From Salvia splendens (Eukaryota > Streptophyta > Magnoliopsida > Lamiales > Lamiaceae): a stretch of DNA of 64,000 nucleotides. Below the pieces are notes generated by a model that searched no databases, was not told where the DNA came from, and was given only the letters and a program-made list of their open reading frames with translations. This document shows, one piece after another, positions 24,922 through 35,922 of the stretch (positions within the stretch are counted from its first letter, which is position 1; every line of letters starts with the position of its first letter). The position numbers were made by a program, and so were the translations under genes. The stretch covers positions 40,552,773 to 40,616,772 of the forward strand of contig NC_056035.1 in NCBI RefSeq assembly GCF_004379255.2. The letters run 5' to 3'.

Positions 24922-27297
24922 ATGGATCGTTCTGTTAAAATTCAATTGCTTGAGAAAAGGAAATGGGTGATCATTGTGGGAATGGTTGCTTTGACTCATT
25001 TGTTATGTCAATCTTTGATGCTTCCGTATGGGAACGCACTGATGTCGATGCTGCCCGATGAAAAGAGTGAAAACGTTGTTGTTGTTACCCCATCTCTTGA
25101 GGATTCTGCTGTTGAGAGTTTGATTGATGACAATGTTCATGTTTCTGGTGTGTTGAATTTGGAAAATGAGCAGTCTCTGTTGGTTAGAGGAGTGAAGAGC
25201 ACGGAAGGTTATAACGCGCGTGTCAATACCGAAGATGAGAAGGACTCTGTGGAGAAGAATGGGAAAGAGAAGATGGATTCTGGTTTAGATGGCGATGGAA
25301 CGGATGAAGATGTTGATTTTGTCGAGGATGAAGCCTTAGATGATGTGGATGTAGACTTAGAAGAGGGGTTTACAGTGGATAACAACACTCAGCTTGAAGA
25401 GGCAAGCTCTGGGGTTATGTTAGAGTCTAGAACAAGTGGGATTCAAGAGAAGAAGGTAATGGACGGATCTGTTATTTTGCCAACTCCCGTTGTCTCATTA
25501 GATAAACCTTTGTTGATTGGTTCTGTTGTTAGGGAAAAACCAGAATCAGGATCAAAAATTTCTGATGGTTCAGTTCTTCCTAACAATGGTTCCTCAGTGC
25601 CTAATAGGTCTGCTAAGAAGAAGATGGCGTGTGACACGCCACCTAAAACTGTAACACCTATAGGTGAGATGGAACGATTGTTAGTCCGCCATCGTGCTCA
25701 TTCACGTGCTATGGTATGTCATTCTCTTGATGTAAGTAGAGCTAATGTCTTTGATTTTCAGTCAAGCTGATGTATGAACTTTTTTGTGTTCGGACTGTAG
25801 AGACCGAGATGGGCTTCTGATCGTGACCAGGAAATTTTAGCAGCGAAGACGAGGATTGAGAGTGCTCCCTTCTTGAAGAATGACCGGGAATTGCACGCTC
25901 CTGTGTTTCGAAATATCTCTATGTTCAAAAGGTTGGAACTTATAATTTAAGTAAATTATCTGACAGCGTTTTGTTGCTTTTTCCTCTTATAATATGCACT
26001 ATACAATGCTTGTGTATGTGAAGCATTTTTCATAGCTTTCAAGCTGATTAGAAATTGAATATAATAATTCAAATTAAGACAAGCATAGATGATAAAATGT
26101 TTAGTACTAAAAGCTGAAAACATATAAATTTCTTCTTTTTGGCCAACTCTGTATTTCTATTATGTTTGTAAAATTGGTTTTGTAACTATCAGGAGTTACG
26201 AACTCATGGAACGAGTACTAAAGGTATATGTATACAAGGAAGGCGAAAAGCCCATCTTTCATCAACCAATACTGAAAGGACTGTATGCATCCGAGGGGTG
26301 GTTTATGAAACTAATGGAACGGAAGAATCGTTTTGTTGTGAAAGATCCTAGGAAGGCTCATCTGTTCTACATGCCATTCAGTTCACGGATGCTTGAACAC
26401 ACACTTTATGTGCGCAATTCCCACAACCGGACCAATTTACGACAGTATTTGAGGAATTATTCAGAAAAGATCGCAGCAAAGTATCGTTTCTGGAACAGAA
26501 CAGGTGGAGCCGACCACTTTCTTGTTGCCTGCCATGACTGGGTAATTCTCTATCCCTCTCATTTTTGCATGAACTTTTAACGTTTTCTCCGTTTTCATGT
26601 GAATTTTTTTCTACATATTATTGTACAGGCTCCATACGAGACGAGACACCATATGGAGCACTGCATGAAAGCCCTTTGCAATGCTGATGTTACAATGGGC
26701 TTCAAGATAGGACGTGACGTCTCCCTTCCAGAAACATACGTCCGATCTGCCAGAAACCCGCTTAGAGATCTTGGAGGAAAGCCACCATCACAGAGACGCA
26801 TCCTCGCCTTCTATGCTGGGAGCCTGCACGGCTATCTTCGTCCGATCCTGCTCAAGTACTGGAAAGACAAGGAGCCCGATATGAAAATACTCGGACAAAT
26901 GCCACCCGGTGTCCCCAGCAAAATGAACTACATCGATCAAATGAAAAGCAGCAAGTACTGCATCTGCCCAAAGGGATATGAAGTCAACAGCCCGAGGATA
27001 GTCGAATCCATCTTTTATGAGTGCGTGCCGGTCATAATATCCGATAACTTTGTGCCTCCGTTCTTCGAGGTCTTCAACTGGGACGCGTTCTCAGTGATTA
27101 TTGCTGAGAAGGACATCCCAAACTTGAAAGGCATACTTGTCTCCATCCCCGAGAAGAAGTATCTCGACATGCAACTCAATGTCCGGAGAGTTCAGAAGCA
27201 CTTCCTGTGGCATGCTAGTCCCGTCAAGTACGACCTCTTCCACATGACCCTTCATTCAATCTGGTACAATCGAGTTTTTCAGATCAAGTCGGGGTAA
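24922..27297 (+). CDS. Exostosin-family (GT47) glycosyltransferase, type II membrane protein
   Basis: Probable Golgi glycosyltransferase of family GT47, whose plant members build cell-wall polysaccharides such as xylan, xyloglucan or pectin side chains. Four exons (24922-25713, 25801-25931, 26193-26541, 26629-27297) give 646 aa. A short cytosolic N-terminus with basic residues is followed by one membrane anchor at about residues 14-32. A long acidic stem reaches to about residue 260. The exostosin catalytic domain runs from about 305 to 620 and includes KVYVYKEGEKP, ADHFLVACHDW, a YCICPKGYEVNSPRIVESI segment and the CVPVIISDNFVPPF motif. It resembles the At3g07620/At5g25310 group of uncharacterised GT47 proteins. 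The acceptor sugar cannot be told from sequence. The stem is longer than in many relatives. The exon-1 donor GTATGT at 25714 is clear; the 5' UTR structure is not. Confidence 0.92.
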
Positions 27298-27884
27298 CAG
27301 CCTCTCTGCTCGCCTACGAATGTTGAAGTACACGAAGGAGAAACAAGCGATCAAGGTACGCCTTCACTGTCTTCTCTATGATGCTCTGCAAATTGTAAGT
27401 GTAGGGATGAAATAATTTGTGTAAATATTGAGATGTGAACTTGTAGAGTAGTATTTAGCCTTATAAAGCAAGTAGCTTTCTTGCATATAATATACTGTGC
27501 TTGTGTTGTACTATATAAATATGTAGTTTTGATGGTGGAGTGGAAACGTCTTACCAATTGAAGTGAATGTATGGTTTTAGAATTTTTTGAATTACGACTA
27601 ACACACTCACGCACTCGACTTTACTTGAACTCCCCACCTATCAGTTAGAGAGCTAGGAAGCGTCACTACCCATTAGTTAGGTTTGTCAATTGGATTTTCA
27701 CCTACGAGGAATATGGAAGACCTCACCATTAATACGTCTCATATAACTAATGGCGGTTACGGCCAACCGAAAGGTCGAGAGTCACTGACAGTGACATTAA
27801 ATCCAGCCTGAAGTCCTCGAGAATAAAAGCTACTACTATATACTAAGCAAGAGCAATTCAGAGTGATCGAATACCACACTGAGA
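27298..27884. other. GT47 3' flank and spacer
   Basis: Contains the likely 3' UTR of the glycosyltransferase gene. No gene is visible. No ankyrin-coding sequence is found before the AAA ATPase relic that follows. Confidence 0.45.
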
Positions 27885-29722
27885 ATGACAGAGCCAATGG
27901 ATGAATTGGAAATTGAACTATCGAAGATCATAGGACTGGACGAGCTGAAGGTGCATCTCCGGAAGTTGTGCAAGGGCATGCTCTTGGACAAGAGCCGCCG
28001 TGCCATGGGAGTAAACCTTGGCCGCAAAAACCTCCCACACATGGCGTTTCTGGCACCGGCAAGACCACAGTTGCAAGAATCCTAGGTAAACTGCTCTTTT
28101 CTGTATTCGCTCCACCAGGTGAAACCAACGGATTTGGTCAGCGAATATTACGATGAAACCAGAGGAAAGACTGTAAGAAAGGTAGTGTATCTGTTTTGTC
28201 TTTAATTGTGCCAAGTCGATAAATAAGCATTTTGACTTTGCGTAGATGGAACATCAACTGTAGATTAAAGATACAAAGGGTAAGATCTTGTTCATAGACG
28301 AAGCACACAGCCTATCCCCTTCAGACACTTCAGGAAGCTACATTACATACGGGGAGGAAGCTTTGGATGAGATCATGTCAGCGGTCGAGGAAGGCAAAGT
28401 CCTTGTGATCTTCGCTGGCTGCAGGGAGCTTGCCAATTGGTGGAGCACTTGTTTCAGTTCGATGATTATAGCTGCAGGGAGCTTGCGGAGATGCTGATGT
28501 TGAAGATGAGCAAGCAGGATGAGAGGAGCCAGGTGTTCGGGCTGAGGCTCGGTTCTTGCTGCAGTGTTGAACCAGTTGCTTCGGTTATAGAGAGGAAGAC
28601 AGAGCGAGAAAACGAGGAGTAAGATGAATGGGCGTTTGGTGGATCATATGCTCAACAATGGTAGGGATCATCTTGATTCGAGGCTCGGTTTTGAGGCCAA
28701 GGGTGATGTGCTTTTGAGAGCATGCGCAGCGGTGGCGTCCGTCGCCACCGCCGTCCGAGCCGCTGGCACGGACCCAGCCGCCGCCGCTGCGCTTGCGCCG
28801 CTGGCACGGCGCTGCTCGATGTATCGAGCACGTCCGTGCCAGCGGACGCACACGTGGCGCGCTCCCATTCGTCAACGGCATAGCCGTTGAGTTTAAACTT
28901 TTATTTATTTATTTTTTTTAAAAATCGGTATTTAATTTTAAATAATGCTAAAAAATAAAAAAAAATATTTTCCAAATCCCAAAAATATGGCCGTTTTTTC
29001 CCGTTTTTTCTGAATTTTTTTAATTTTTTTTCCCAAAATCATCTATAAATACACACATTCATCACTCATTTATCACATCAATTCATCTCTCATTCATAAT
29101 TCTTATACAAACTATCAACACATTCAACCTTCACTCAAAACATCAAATGGATTTCACTCATCTTATGGCGGAAGCGGAGCGCGAAGAACAAGAATACTAC
29201 GAACAACACCGTGCCGCTTACGAAGCATATGTCGCGGCGAATACCCCCGCTATACTCGAATCCACAATCAACTACAAGAAGACCTAATCAACCACATGTG
29301 GGCGAAATTCGGCAACGAGTAGTGGTTTTTTTAATTTTTAGGATTTTAATTATGTAATTTTTCATTTTTAGGATTTTAATTATGTAATTTTTCATTTTTA
29401 GGATTTTAATTATGTAATGTTTAATTTTATTTGTCATTTGTAATATTTATTGTGGTTTTTAGATGAATTTTAATATTATGGAAATGTTATTGTTTAATTG
29501 AATTTTAAATTAATTGTGCTTGTCCTTGCGGAAGAGCACAGTTGTGGGTGTTGTGCTCTTGCCAGAGAGCAGGCATGAATAGTACCGCCTGGGCCCACAA
29601 CCGTGCCGCTGGCAAGAGCACGGTTGTGGATGCTCTGACCATCACATTGGCGGATTTGGGGGCCGGCCTTGATCAGTTGGTGCGGCGGTTGGTTGAATGT
29701 CTATTAGGGAGACGAGCTCGTG
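27885..29722 (+). pseudogene. Ankyrin/CbbX-like AAA ATPase relic, copy A (no ankyrin exons)
   Basis: Relic of the AAA half of an At3g24530-like protein. Exon 1 (27885-28181) begins MTEPMDELEIELSKI and keeps GLDELK. A deletion at about 28053 removes part of the GNPGTGK Walker A loop and shifts the frame. Exon 2 from 28264 retains the Walker B ILFIDEAH, but after IFAG about 20 codons are lost near 28415-28440, so CRELA recurs. The end is split by the Harbinger element at 28718-29635. The last part (29636-29722) still reads like the LEAGLDQL terminus. Compared with copy C (55698-56933) the intron position is the same, so this arose by DNA duplication rather than retroposition. It lacks a usable P-loop and cannot be an ATPase. 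Confidence 0.85.
28718..29635. mobile_element. PIF/Harbinger-type deletion derivative
   Basis: 918 bp flanked by a TGA duplication (28715-28717 and 29636-29638). The left end GAGCATGCGCAGCGGTG is matched by the inverse of CACGGTTGTGGATGCTC. The insertion lies exactly inside the last coding exon of copy A. Inside, an ATG at 29147 opens a 46-codon acidic frame. In another frame just after it, QLQEDLINHMWAKFGNE stop (to 29322) resembles the C-terminus of plant Harbinger transposases. This suggests that start and end were fused by internal deletion. The first 150 bp are very GC-rich. Needs a transposase from elsewhere to move. Confidence 0.75.
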
Positions 29723-29814
29723 TTGGAAAATCGAATTGAAATAAGGAAAAAATAAATGTTGAAAATTAGGAACAACTTAAAGAGACTACATTGCACTTGC
29801 TTCATTGATTGAAG

Positions 29815-29960
29815 ACATTGCATATGTTCTGTCTTCTATGAAAGGAACCAAAGGATTTGGTCAGCGAATATTTTACAATCAGACTAGTCGAAACACTAAC
29901 AAAAAGGTATTGCCTCGGTTTGTCTTTGTGCCAAGTTGATAAACAAGTATTTTGTCTTGG
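29815..29960 (+). pseudogene. Ankyrin/CbbX-like AAA ATPase fragment, copy D
   Basis: The segment GGATTTGGTCAGCGAATATT and its downstream bases closely match copy A at about 28130-28250, across the exon end and the start of the intron. Only this splice-junction region remains, with no P-loop or Walker B. It is a fragment of a further duplicate, standing just before the intact Copia element. Confidence 0.7.
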
Positions 29961-30222
29961 GAAAAATTGTCTAATAAATCACAAAAGATGATCCAGTTCT
30001 ACACTTTTCAAAAACTGAAATATAAATCATAAGTTTACAATTTTTGCAATTGCCCCGTCTGTCCCCTTTTCGGAAAAATACACACAATGTGGCTGACAAT
30101 TTTATGTTAATTCACTTCCTTAGGGTATTACGTGTTTATACGGTGAATGACGTGTTTAAAATAGACTGACAAATCATCGCATATTAAACTAGAAAGGAGA
30201 TAGATGAGATTACTATGAGAAC
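29961..30222. other. Spacer, possible left half of a small inverted-repeat element
   Basis: TGTCTAATAAATCACAAA at about 29969 is the inverse of TTTGTGATTTATT...TTTGACA at 35489-35520, on the other side of the Copia insertion. A small DNA element may have been split by Copia. Otherwise featureless. Confidence 0.35.
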
Positions 30223-30444
30223 TGTTAAACACGGCTGAATTGAATAGTAAGGGAATTTCTTATTCACTGGATTAATTTTCATTACACATTAGGCACCACT
30301 TTATAGTATAAGGAATATACAAGGTAAATATTCTCTAATTACTCTAATTGATTGCTATCTCCTATGTATGGTAAGGTATAATCTCGAGCATATCTCTTGT
30401 GTAATTAGGAGAATATCTCGTGATCTCCTCAATCTTCTCCAACA
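30223..30444 (-). repeat. Copia 3' LTR
   Basis: 222-bp LTR, TGTTAAACACGG to TTCTCCAACA, read as identical to the partner at 35254. It is the downstream LTR relative to the gag-pol frame. Confidence 0.95.
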
Positions 30445-30456
30445 CTCCCCCTCAAG

Positions 30457-33400
30457 TTAAGTAACGGGATTCCCGATATTTAACTTGCATAAGACTTCCC
30501 GGAATGACTTCGAGTTTACTGCCTTGGTCAAAATATCTGCCAGCTGATCCTCGGATTTGACATAGGGCATCTCGACTATCTTTGCCTCAATATTGTCTTT
30601 TATGAAGTGCCTATCCACCTCCACATGCTTAGTTCGATCGTGTTGAACTGGATTCTCTGAAATGCTTATAGCTGCCTTATTATCACAAAATAGCTTACAT
30701 GTTTGGGACGAAGAGAGTCCTAGTTCCCTCATAAGCTTCCGTAGCCATAGAAGTTCTGTGAGTCCACTCTTAATCCCCCGGAACTCTGCTTCTGCACTTG
30801 AAAGGGCTACTACCTTCTGTTTCTTGCTTCTCCAAGTCACAAGATTGCCTCCCACGAAGGTAAAGTATCCTGCTGTGGACTTTCTATCATTTGGGTTGCC
30901 AGCCCAATCGGCGTCAGTGAACCCATGTATCTGTAGATGCCCATGACTCTCAAATAGAAGCCCATGTTCAACTGTTCCCTTCAAATATCTCACAATTCGC
31001 AAAACTGCTTCCCAATGCTCTTCTTGGGGAGCGTGCATAAACTGGCTTACAATCCCTACAGCATATGCAATATCTGGCCTTGTATGCGATAGGTAAATCA
31101 ACTTCCCGACTAATCGCTGGTACCTGCCTCTGTCGGTCTGCTTCCCTTCTTCCTTCATCTGCAGCCCATGATTTTGGATCATTGGAGTGTCTGCTGGCTT
31201 ACAATCTACCATCCCGACTTCAGCTAGCAAATCAAGCACATACTTTTTCTGATTAATGAAGATTCCCTTTTTCGATCGTAGTACTTCGATTCCCAAGAAA
31301 TACTTTAACGGTCCCAAGTCTTTCATCTCGAACTCACTAAATAAATTCTTCCTTAATTCAGCCATTTCTTCTGTATCATCTCCCGTAAGAATCATGTCAT
31401 CCACATATATGATCAGACACGTAATTTTATCTCCTCTCCTTTTGATGAATAGCGTGTGGTCTGAATTACTCTGCATGTATCCATACTTCTTCATTACCTC
31501 TGTGAACCTTCCGAACCAAGCTCTAGGAGACTGCTTCAGTCCATACAAAGTCTTCTGCAATTTGCATACCTCTCCTTCTTGAAACTCGTCGGTGAATCCA
31601 GGTGGAGCCTCCATGAAGACTGGTTTCGGTAATTCTCCATGTAGGAAGGCATTCGTAACATCGAATTGGTGAAGCGGCCAATCCTTGTTTGCAGCAATTG
31701 AGAACAACACCCTTACAGTGTTAATCTTTGCGACGGGTGAAAAAGTCTCCGCATAATCGACCCCATAGGTTTGGGTATATCCCTTCGCCACCAGCCTGGC
31801 TTTATATCTCTCAATCGTCCCGTCTGGTCTTCTCTTTATTGTGAACACCCATCTACACCCAACAGTCCTTACCCCTTCGGGCAGCTTGTCTTTGACCCAA
31901 GTGTTGTTCCTCAATAGTGCTTTCATTTCGGTGAGCATAGCCTCCTTCCAGTGTTTGTATTTCATTGCCTCCTCGGCTGATTGCGGGATCTCTTCTTCTT
32001 CATATAGAGCAGCTTCAAATGATCTTGCCATCTTTGATAGATTTCCCTGTACAAAGTTTGCTACTCCATACCTGCTCTTTCTTCCAATCTTCTTGGGGGA
32101 GTACCTCTTCGGAGGGATTCCTCTTGTGCTCCGGGGTGGTAGAATGTATCCCCCAGTGTCACTGTCTATCGTATTGATCTCTTCCGATGATTCTGCATCT
32201 ACTGGGTCAGTAGAAACTGTATGAAGGATGGGTTCAGTAGTTACCTCGGATATCGGTGGAAGAGGATCGTCGGAATGTGGGTGAGATGACTCACTTTGCG
32301 GCGAGACATGCTCCGCGGTAGTGACAACTGGTTCTGTTAGATCCTCAATCGAAGAGTTTGGAAGTGGCACGACCCAACTTAGATAGTCCACGGAAGTATT
32401 TCCGGGATCACTCTCCCCCTGACTACTAAGGTGGGTATGGTAGAAGAATTCGGTTTCTAGGAAATTACAGTTCATGGTGGTGGTGACCTTTTTGGTGATC
32501 GGATCATAGCATCGATAGCCCTTCTGGTTAATACCGTACCCGACAAAGACACATTTGGTAGCGCATGGGGATAGTTTGGTTCTTTCGTGTTTGGCAATGT
32601 GGACATAGACGGTGCAACCAAAGACTCTAGGTTGAAGGTTAAGGTGTGGAGGGATTTTGGATAAGGAGGATAAAATATCTAGAGGGGTTTTTTTGTTCAG
32701 GATTTTTGTTGGTAGGCGATTCATGAGGTAGACAGATGTTGCGATTGCTTCTGGCCAAAAATATTGTGGAACTTTGGATTCGATCATTAATGCTCGGGCT
32801 ATTTCTAGGATTATCCTATTTTTCCGTTCGGCTACCCCATTTTGTTCTGGTGTGTAGGCACATGAGGTTTGGTGAACCATTCCCTTTTCTTGGAAAAATT
32901 TGGTCATTGGGCTATTAATGAATTCCCTCCCATTATCAGATCGAAGGGTTTTGATGGAGGTGTGAAATTGGGTTTGAACCATTTTAAAAAATAAAATAAA
33001 CTTGTCCATAACCTCAGATTTGTGTTTCATAAAGTAGATCCACGTCATCCTAGTGCAATCATCAACAAATATCACGAAATATCGAAAACCATTCCCCCCA
33101 GCAAAAGGTGCGGGACCCCACACATCAGAATGTACTAAGGAAAACATAGATTGCACACGAGTGTTTGAGAGTTTAAATGATTGTCGGTGGCTCTTTGCCA
33201 AAACACAAGTTTCACAGAAAAAATTAGCAGGAACAGAAAGGTTCGGAAAAAGCAGTTTAAAATAACCAGGAGAAGGGTGTCCTAGTCTTCGGTGCCACAG
33301 CCAAATCTCTTGTTTCATGGATCCGTGAGCCAGCATCGCACTACCATGTTGAGCTATCTCGTCCACGTAGTAGAGTCCACATTTCTCAGTGCCACGCCCA

Positions 33401-35139
33401 AGTATCCTCTTCGTCCGAATATCCTGTAAAATGCAGAAGTTGGGATGCATCAGAAGGGTACAATTTAATTCCTTTGTAACATGACTGATAGACATCAAAC
33501 GTTGAGATAAAGTCGGAACATATAAGCAATTTTGGAGACGAAGTGTAGGAGATATCTCAATAGTGCCAGATCCTTCAACAGTGATTAATTCCCCACTTGC
33601 GGTCTTAATATAAGTTTTAGTGACTCTACTCAAGGTAATAAAATCACTCTTATCCGGTGTCATAGTATCGGTGGCCCCACAATCAAAAATCCAACCTTTT
33701 GACATACTTGCCTCACTATTCATATGAAATGCAGCGGAAATAGTTTCTAAGGGAGCAAATGGGTTTCCTGTCACATATTCACATAAATTTGGGCTAATTT
33801 GGAAATTTTCAACAACAGGGGGGTCAATTATAATTTTCGAACAATCTGAGGGACTCCTATGTAAAGAGTGGGGTCGAAAATCTAATTTTGGCGAAAACGG
33901 GGGACTCCTGTGCAAAATTCGGGGTTCCAATTTTAATTTCCTAAACTCTAGTGGGGTTAAATGTGGTTTCAAGAAATTTCTAGGGTTTGGTAATATACCA
34001 AACCCGTTACCTCTACTATCCGGCGCCGTCCCCTCTTTTTCGGCGAAATTGCCGACTCCTCGGACATTGCCGCCCCGGGTTGATGCCTCCTGGTTCACCA
34101 TCTGACCTTTACCGGCTGTTCCCCCACGGTTCTCCGGTTGATTTCTCTGTATTCCGTCCTCGGTGACTCCGACGGCCATTCTCGCCTGAGGCTGTACCGT
34201 CTTCAATTTCTGTCTCTCCTCCCACCATTCGGGGTACCCCAGCCGTTTGAAACACGTCTCGTACGTGTGTTTGGGTCTCTGGCAGTGGGTGCACCACAGG
34301 CCAGATTTATCGGGACGGCTCCCCGGTCGGCTGGCGGTGGCTGCTGGACGCGGTGTTCCTCCGTTTCGGTGTGGCGTCCGTTGGCTTTGGGCAGCGAATC
34401 CACTTCCGATTCCATCCCCAGATGATGTATTGGTGTTAACGCCGGCGGTCTCGGGGTTCGGGAAAGGCGACGCCGGTGGCATGATTTGACGTCGAGCCGC
34501 CTCCGTCTTCACCCACCCGTAGGCCGCCTCCACTGATGGGTAGGGATCCTCCTTGAGGATATCCCGTTTGATCGAATCATACTCGGGATTTAATCCGGCC
34601 AGAAACTTGAACAATCTCCTCTCGTTTGAGTGAGTCCGGTATTGATTGACTCCCTTGTCACAGCACGTAATCGGTTGCTTTTGGCATCGGTCGATATTGA
34701 CCCATAGTCCGTGTATCCGGCGGTAATATGTTTCCAGATCCATACTGTCTTGTTTGATTGTTATTATCTTCTCTTCCAGGTCATATATGAGATATTTGTC
34801 GGCCTTGTTTTCGAAGGTTATGGCCAGACTATCCCACAACGCTTTCGCCGTTTGGTGGTGAGCGAAGTCGGCAATAATTTCGTCTTCAATGTTATCGACG
34901 ATCCACGAGAACACCACCAAATCATCTTCCTCCCAATCATCATATCCCTTGCTTCCCGGTTCTGGGGGCTCCTTCCGGATGTGTGCATAGGCACCTCGGC
35001 CTCCTATCTTGACTTTCATAAGTCTCGACCACAGTGGGTAGTTCTTTCCGTTAAGCTTGAATGCCACGGTGACATTCTTGCTATTCTTCAACTTCGATGG
35101 CTGTTCTGGATCAATCTTCTTGTTTTCTGTATCTGACAT
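30457..35139 (-). CDS. Copia gag-pol polyprotein (intact, 1560 aa)
   Basis: Single frame coding all retrotransposon functions. A UBN2-type gag region at the N-terminus is followed by a zinc knuckle (CTHC...H...C, about residues 283-296). The protease sits near 483, where the usual DSGA reads DCGA. Then come the pre-integrase motif LWHRRLGHP, the integrase core (HSDVWGP at about 676, later DNG and a Glu), reverse transcriptase with YVDD at about 1243, and RNase H with CDNKAAI near 1486. There is no frameshift or internal stop. Length is in the normal range for plant Copia polyproteins. The Ser-to-Cys change in the protease motif is the only oddity. It may be tolerated, or may reduce processing. 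Confidence 0.95.
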   Translation of the reverse strand: MSDTENKKIDPEQPSKLKNSKNVTVAFKLNGKNYPLWSRLMKVKIGGRGAYAHIRKEPPEPGSKGYDDWEEDDLVVFSWIVDNIEDEIIADFAHHQTAKALWDSLAITFENKADKYLIYDLEEKIITIKQDSMDLETYYRRIHGLWVNIDRCQKQPITCCDKGVNQYRTHSNERRLFKFLAGLNPEYDSIKRDILKEDPYPSVEAAYGWVKTEAARRQIMPPASPFPNPETAGVNTNTSSGDGIGSGFAAQSQRTPHRNGGTPRPAATASRPGSRPDKSGLWCTHCQRPKHTYETCFKRLGYPEWWEERQKLKTVQPQARMAVGVTEDGIQRNQPENRGGTAGKGQMVNQEASTRGGNVRGVGNFAEKEGTAPDSRGNGFGILPNPRNFLKPHLTPLEFRKLKLEPRILHRSPPFSPKLDFRPHSLHRSPSDCSKIIIDPPVVENFQISPNLCEYVTGNPFAPLETISAAFHMNSEASMSKGWIFDCGATDTMTPDKSDFITLSRVTKTYIKTASGELITVEGSGTIEISPTLRLQNCLYVPTLSQRLMSISHVTKELNCTLLMHPNFCILQDIRTKRILGRGTEKCGLYYVDEIAQHGSAMLAHGSMKQEIWLWHRRLGHPSPGYFKLLFPNLSVPANFFCETCVLAKSHRQSFKLSNTRVQSMFSLVHSDVWGPAPFAGGNGFRYFVIFVDDCTRMTWIYFMKHKSEVMDKFILFFKMVQTQFHTSIKTLRSDNGREFINSPMTKFFQEKGMVHQTSCAYTPEQNGVAERKNRIILEIARALMIESKVPQYFWPEAIATSVYLMNRLPTKILNKKTPLDILSSLSKIPPHLNLQPRVFGCTVYVHIAKHERTKLSPCATKCVFVGYGINQKGYRCYDPITKKVTTTMNCNFLETEFFYHTHLSSQGESDPGNTSVDYLSWVVPLPNSSIEDLTEPVVTTAEHVSPQSESSHPHSDDPLPPISEVTTEPILHTVSTDPVDAESSEEINTIDSDTGGYILPPRSTRGIPPKRYSPKKIGRKSRYGVANFVQGNLSKMARSFEAALYEEEEIPQSAEEAMKYKHWKEAMLTEMKALLRNNTWVKDKLPEGVRTVGCRWVFTIKRRPDGTIERYKARLVAKGYTQTYGVDYAETFSPVAKINTVRVLFSIAANKDWPLHQFDVTNAFLHGELPKPVFMEAPPGFTDEFQEGEVCKLQKTLYGLKQSPRAWFGRFTEVMKKYGYMQSNSDHTLFIKRRGDKITCLIIYVDDMILTGDDTEEMAELRKNLFSEFEMKDLGPLKYFLGIEVLRSKKGIFINQKKYVLDLLAEVGMVDCKPADTPMIQNHGLQMKEEGKQTDRGRYQRLVGKLIYLSHTRPDIAYAVGIVSQFMHAPQEEHWEAVLRIVRYLKGTVEHGLLFESHGHLQIHGFTDADWAGNPNDRKSTAGYFTFVGGNLVTWRSKKQKVVALSSAEAEFRGIKSGLTELLWLRKLMRELGLSSSQTCKLFCDNKAAISISENPVQHDRTKHVEVDRHFIKDNIEAKIVEMPYVKSEDQLADILTKAVNSKSFREVLCKLNIGNPVT

Positions 35140-35253
35140 CTTGTTTTACAGGGTTGGTTATTCTGGTTCTTGGCTAAGGTAGGTCGAGATTGGTATATCA
35201 CGGCTATGATGAGAATTCTCTGAGCCGAGATCGTTTTTCTGGCTCTGATGCCA

Positions 35254-35475
35254 TGTTAAACACGGCTGAATTGAATAGTAAGGGAATTTCTTATTCACTG
35301 GATTAATTTTCATTACACATTAGGCACCACTTTATAGTATAAGGAATATACAAGGTAAATATTCTCTAATTACTCTAATTGATTGCTATCTCCTATGTAT
35401 GGTAAGGTATAATCTCGAGCATATCTCTTGTGTAATTAGGAGAATATCTCGTGATCTCCTCAATCTTCTCCAACA
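35254..35475 (-). repeat. Copia 5' LTR
   Basis: 222-bp LTR carrying the element's promoter. The primer-binding site abuts it at 35239-35253 (minus strand). No base difference from the 3' LTR was noticed. Confidence 0.95.
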
Positions 35476-35480
35476 AGAAC

Positions 35481-35922
35481 AACAAACTTTGTGATTTATT
35501 TTTCGTGATTTATTTGACACCAGTGGCGAAGCCACATTCCCCCACCAAATTTGTCCAACAATAAAATCTTTATATAAGTAAAGAAAATCATAAATATTAG
35601 AAAAAATAAAACTTAACAGAAATAATTTAAAGAAGAAATAAACTATAAAAAAAAAACTAAATTGGTAAAAAGAAAGAATATTGAAGCAATTAATATTGGT
35701 CAACAATTTTCATCTACTTATTTCAATTAATTAAGAAAAGAATTATACACCTAAATCAAATTAATTATTTCTAAACATCTGAAGTCGAACCAATGGCTAA
35801 TATTTCATCTCTTTCCTTGTTGTTTAATTTCGTAAGCCCATCAAGGGAGATATGCTATAATAACATTTTACTTAATACTCCACCTTTTGAGGGATTAGCG
35901 GCAGGTTTTCGATTTATAGTAG
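35481..35922. other. Spacer between Copia and Gypsy insertions
   Basis: About 440 bp of AT-rich host DNA. Near its start is CCAGTGGCGAAGCCAC, similar to ends of some plant DNA transposons. No gene supported. Confidence 0.4.

Larger units (their letters stand above)
30223..35475 (-). mobile_element. Full-length Ty1/Copia LTR retrotransposon
   Basis: 5253 bp with 222-bp LTRs (30223-30444 and 35254-35475), each TG...CA, that I read as identical. The target duplication is AGAAC (30218-30222 and 35476-35480). Transcription runs on the minus strand, so the right LTR is the 5' one. Next to it is a primer-binding site TGGCATCAGAGCCAG, complementary to initiator-Met tRNA. The polypurine tract GAGGGGGAGTG borders the 3' LTR. 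One uninterrupted gag-pol frame lies between. All parts for autonomous movement appear present, and the insertion looks recent. Confidence 0.95.
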
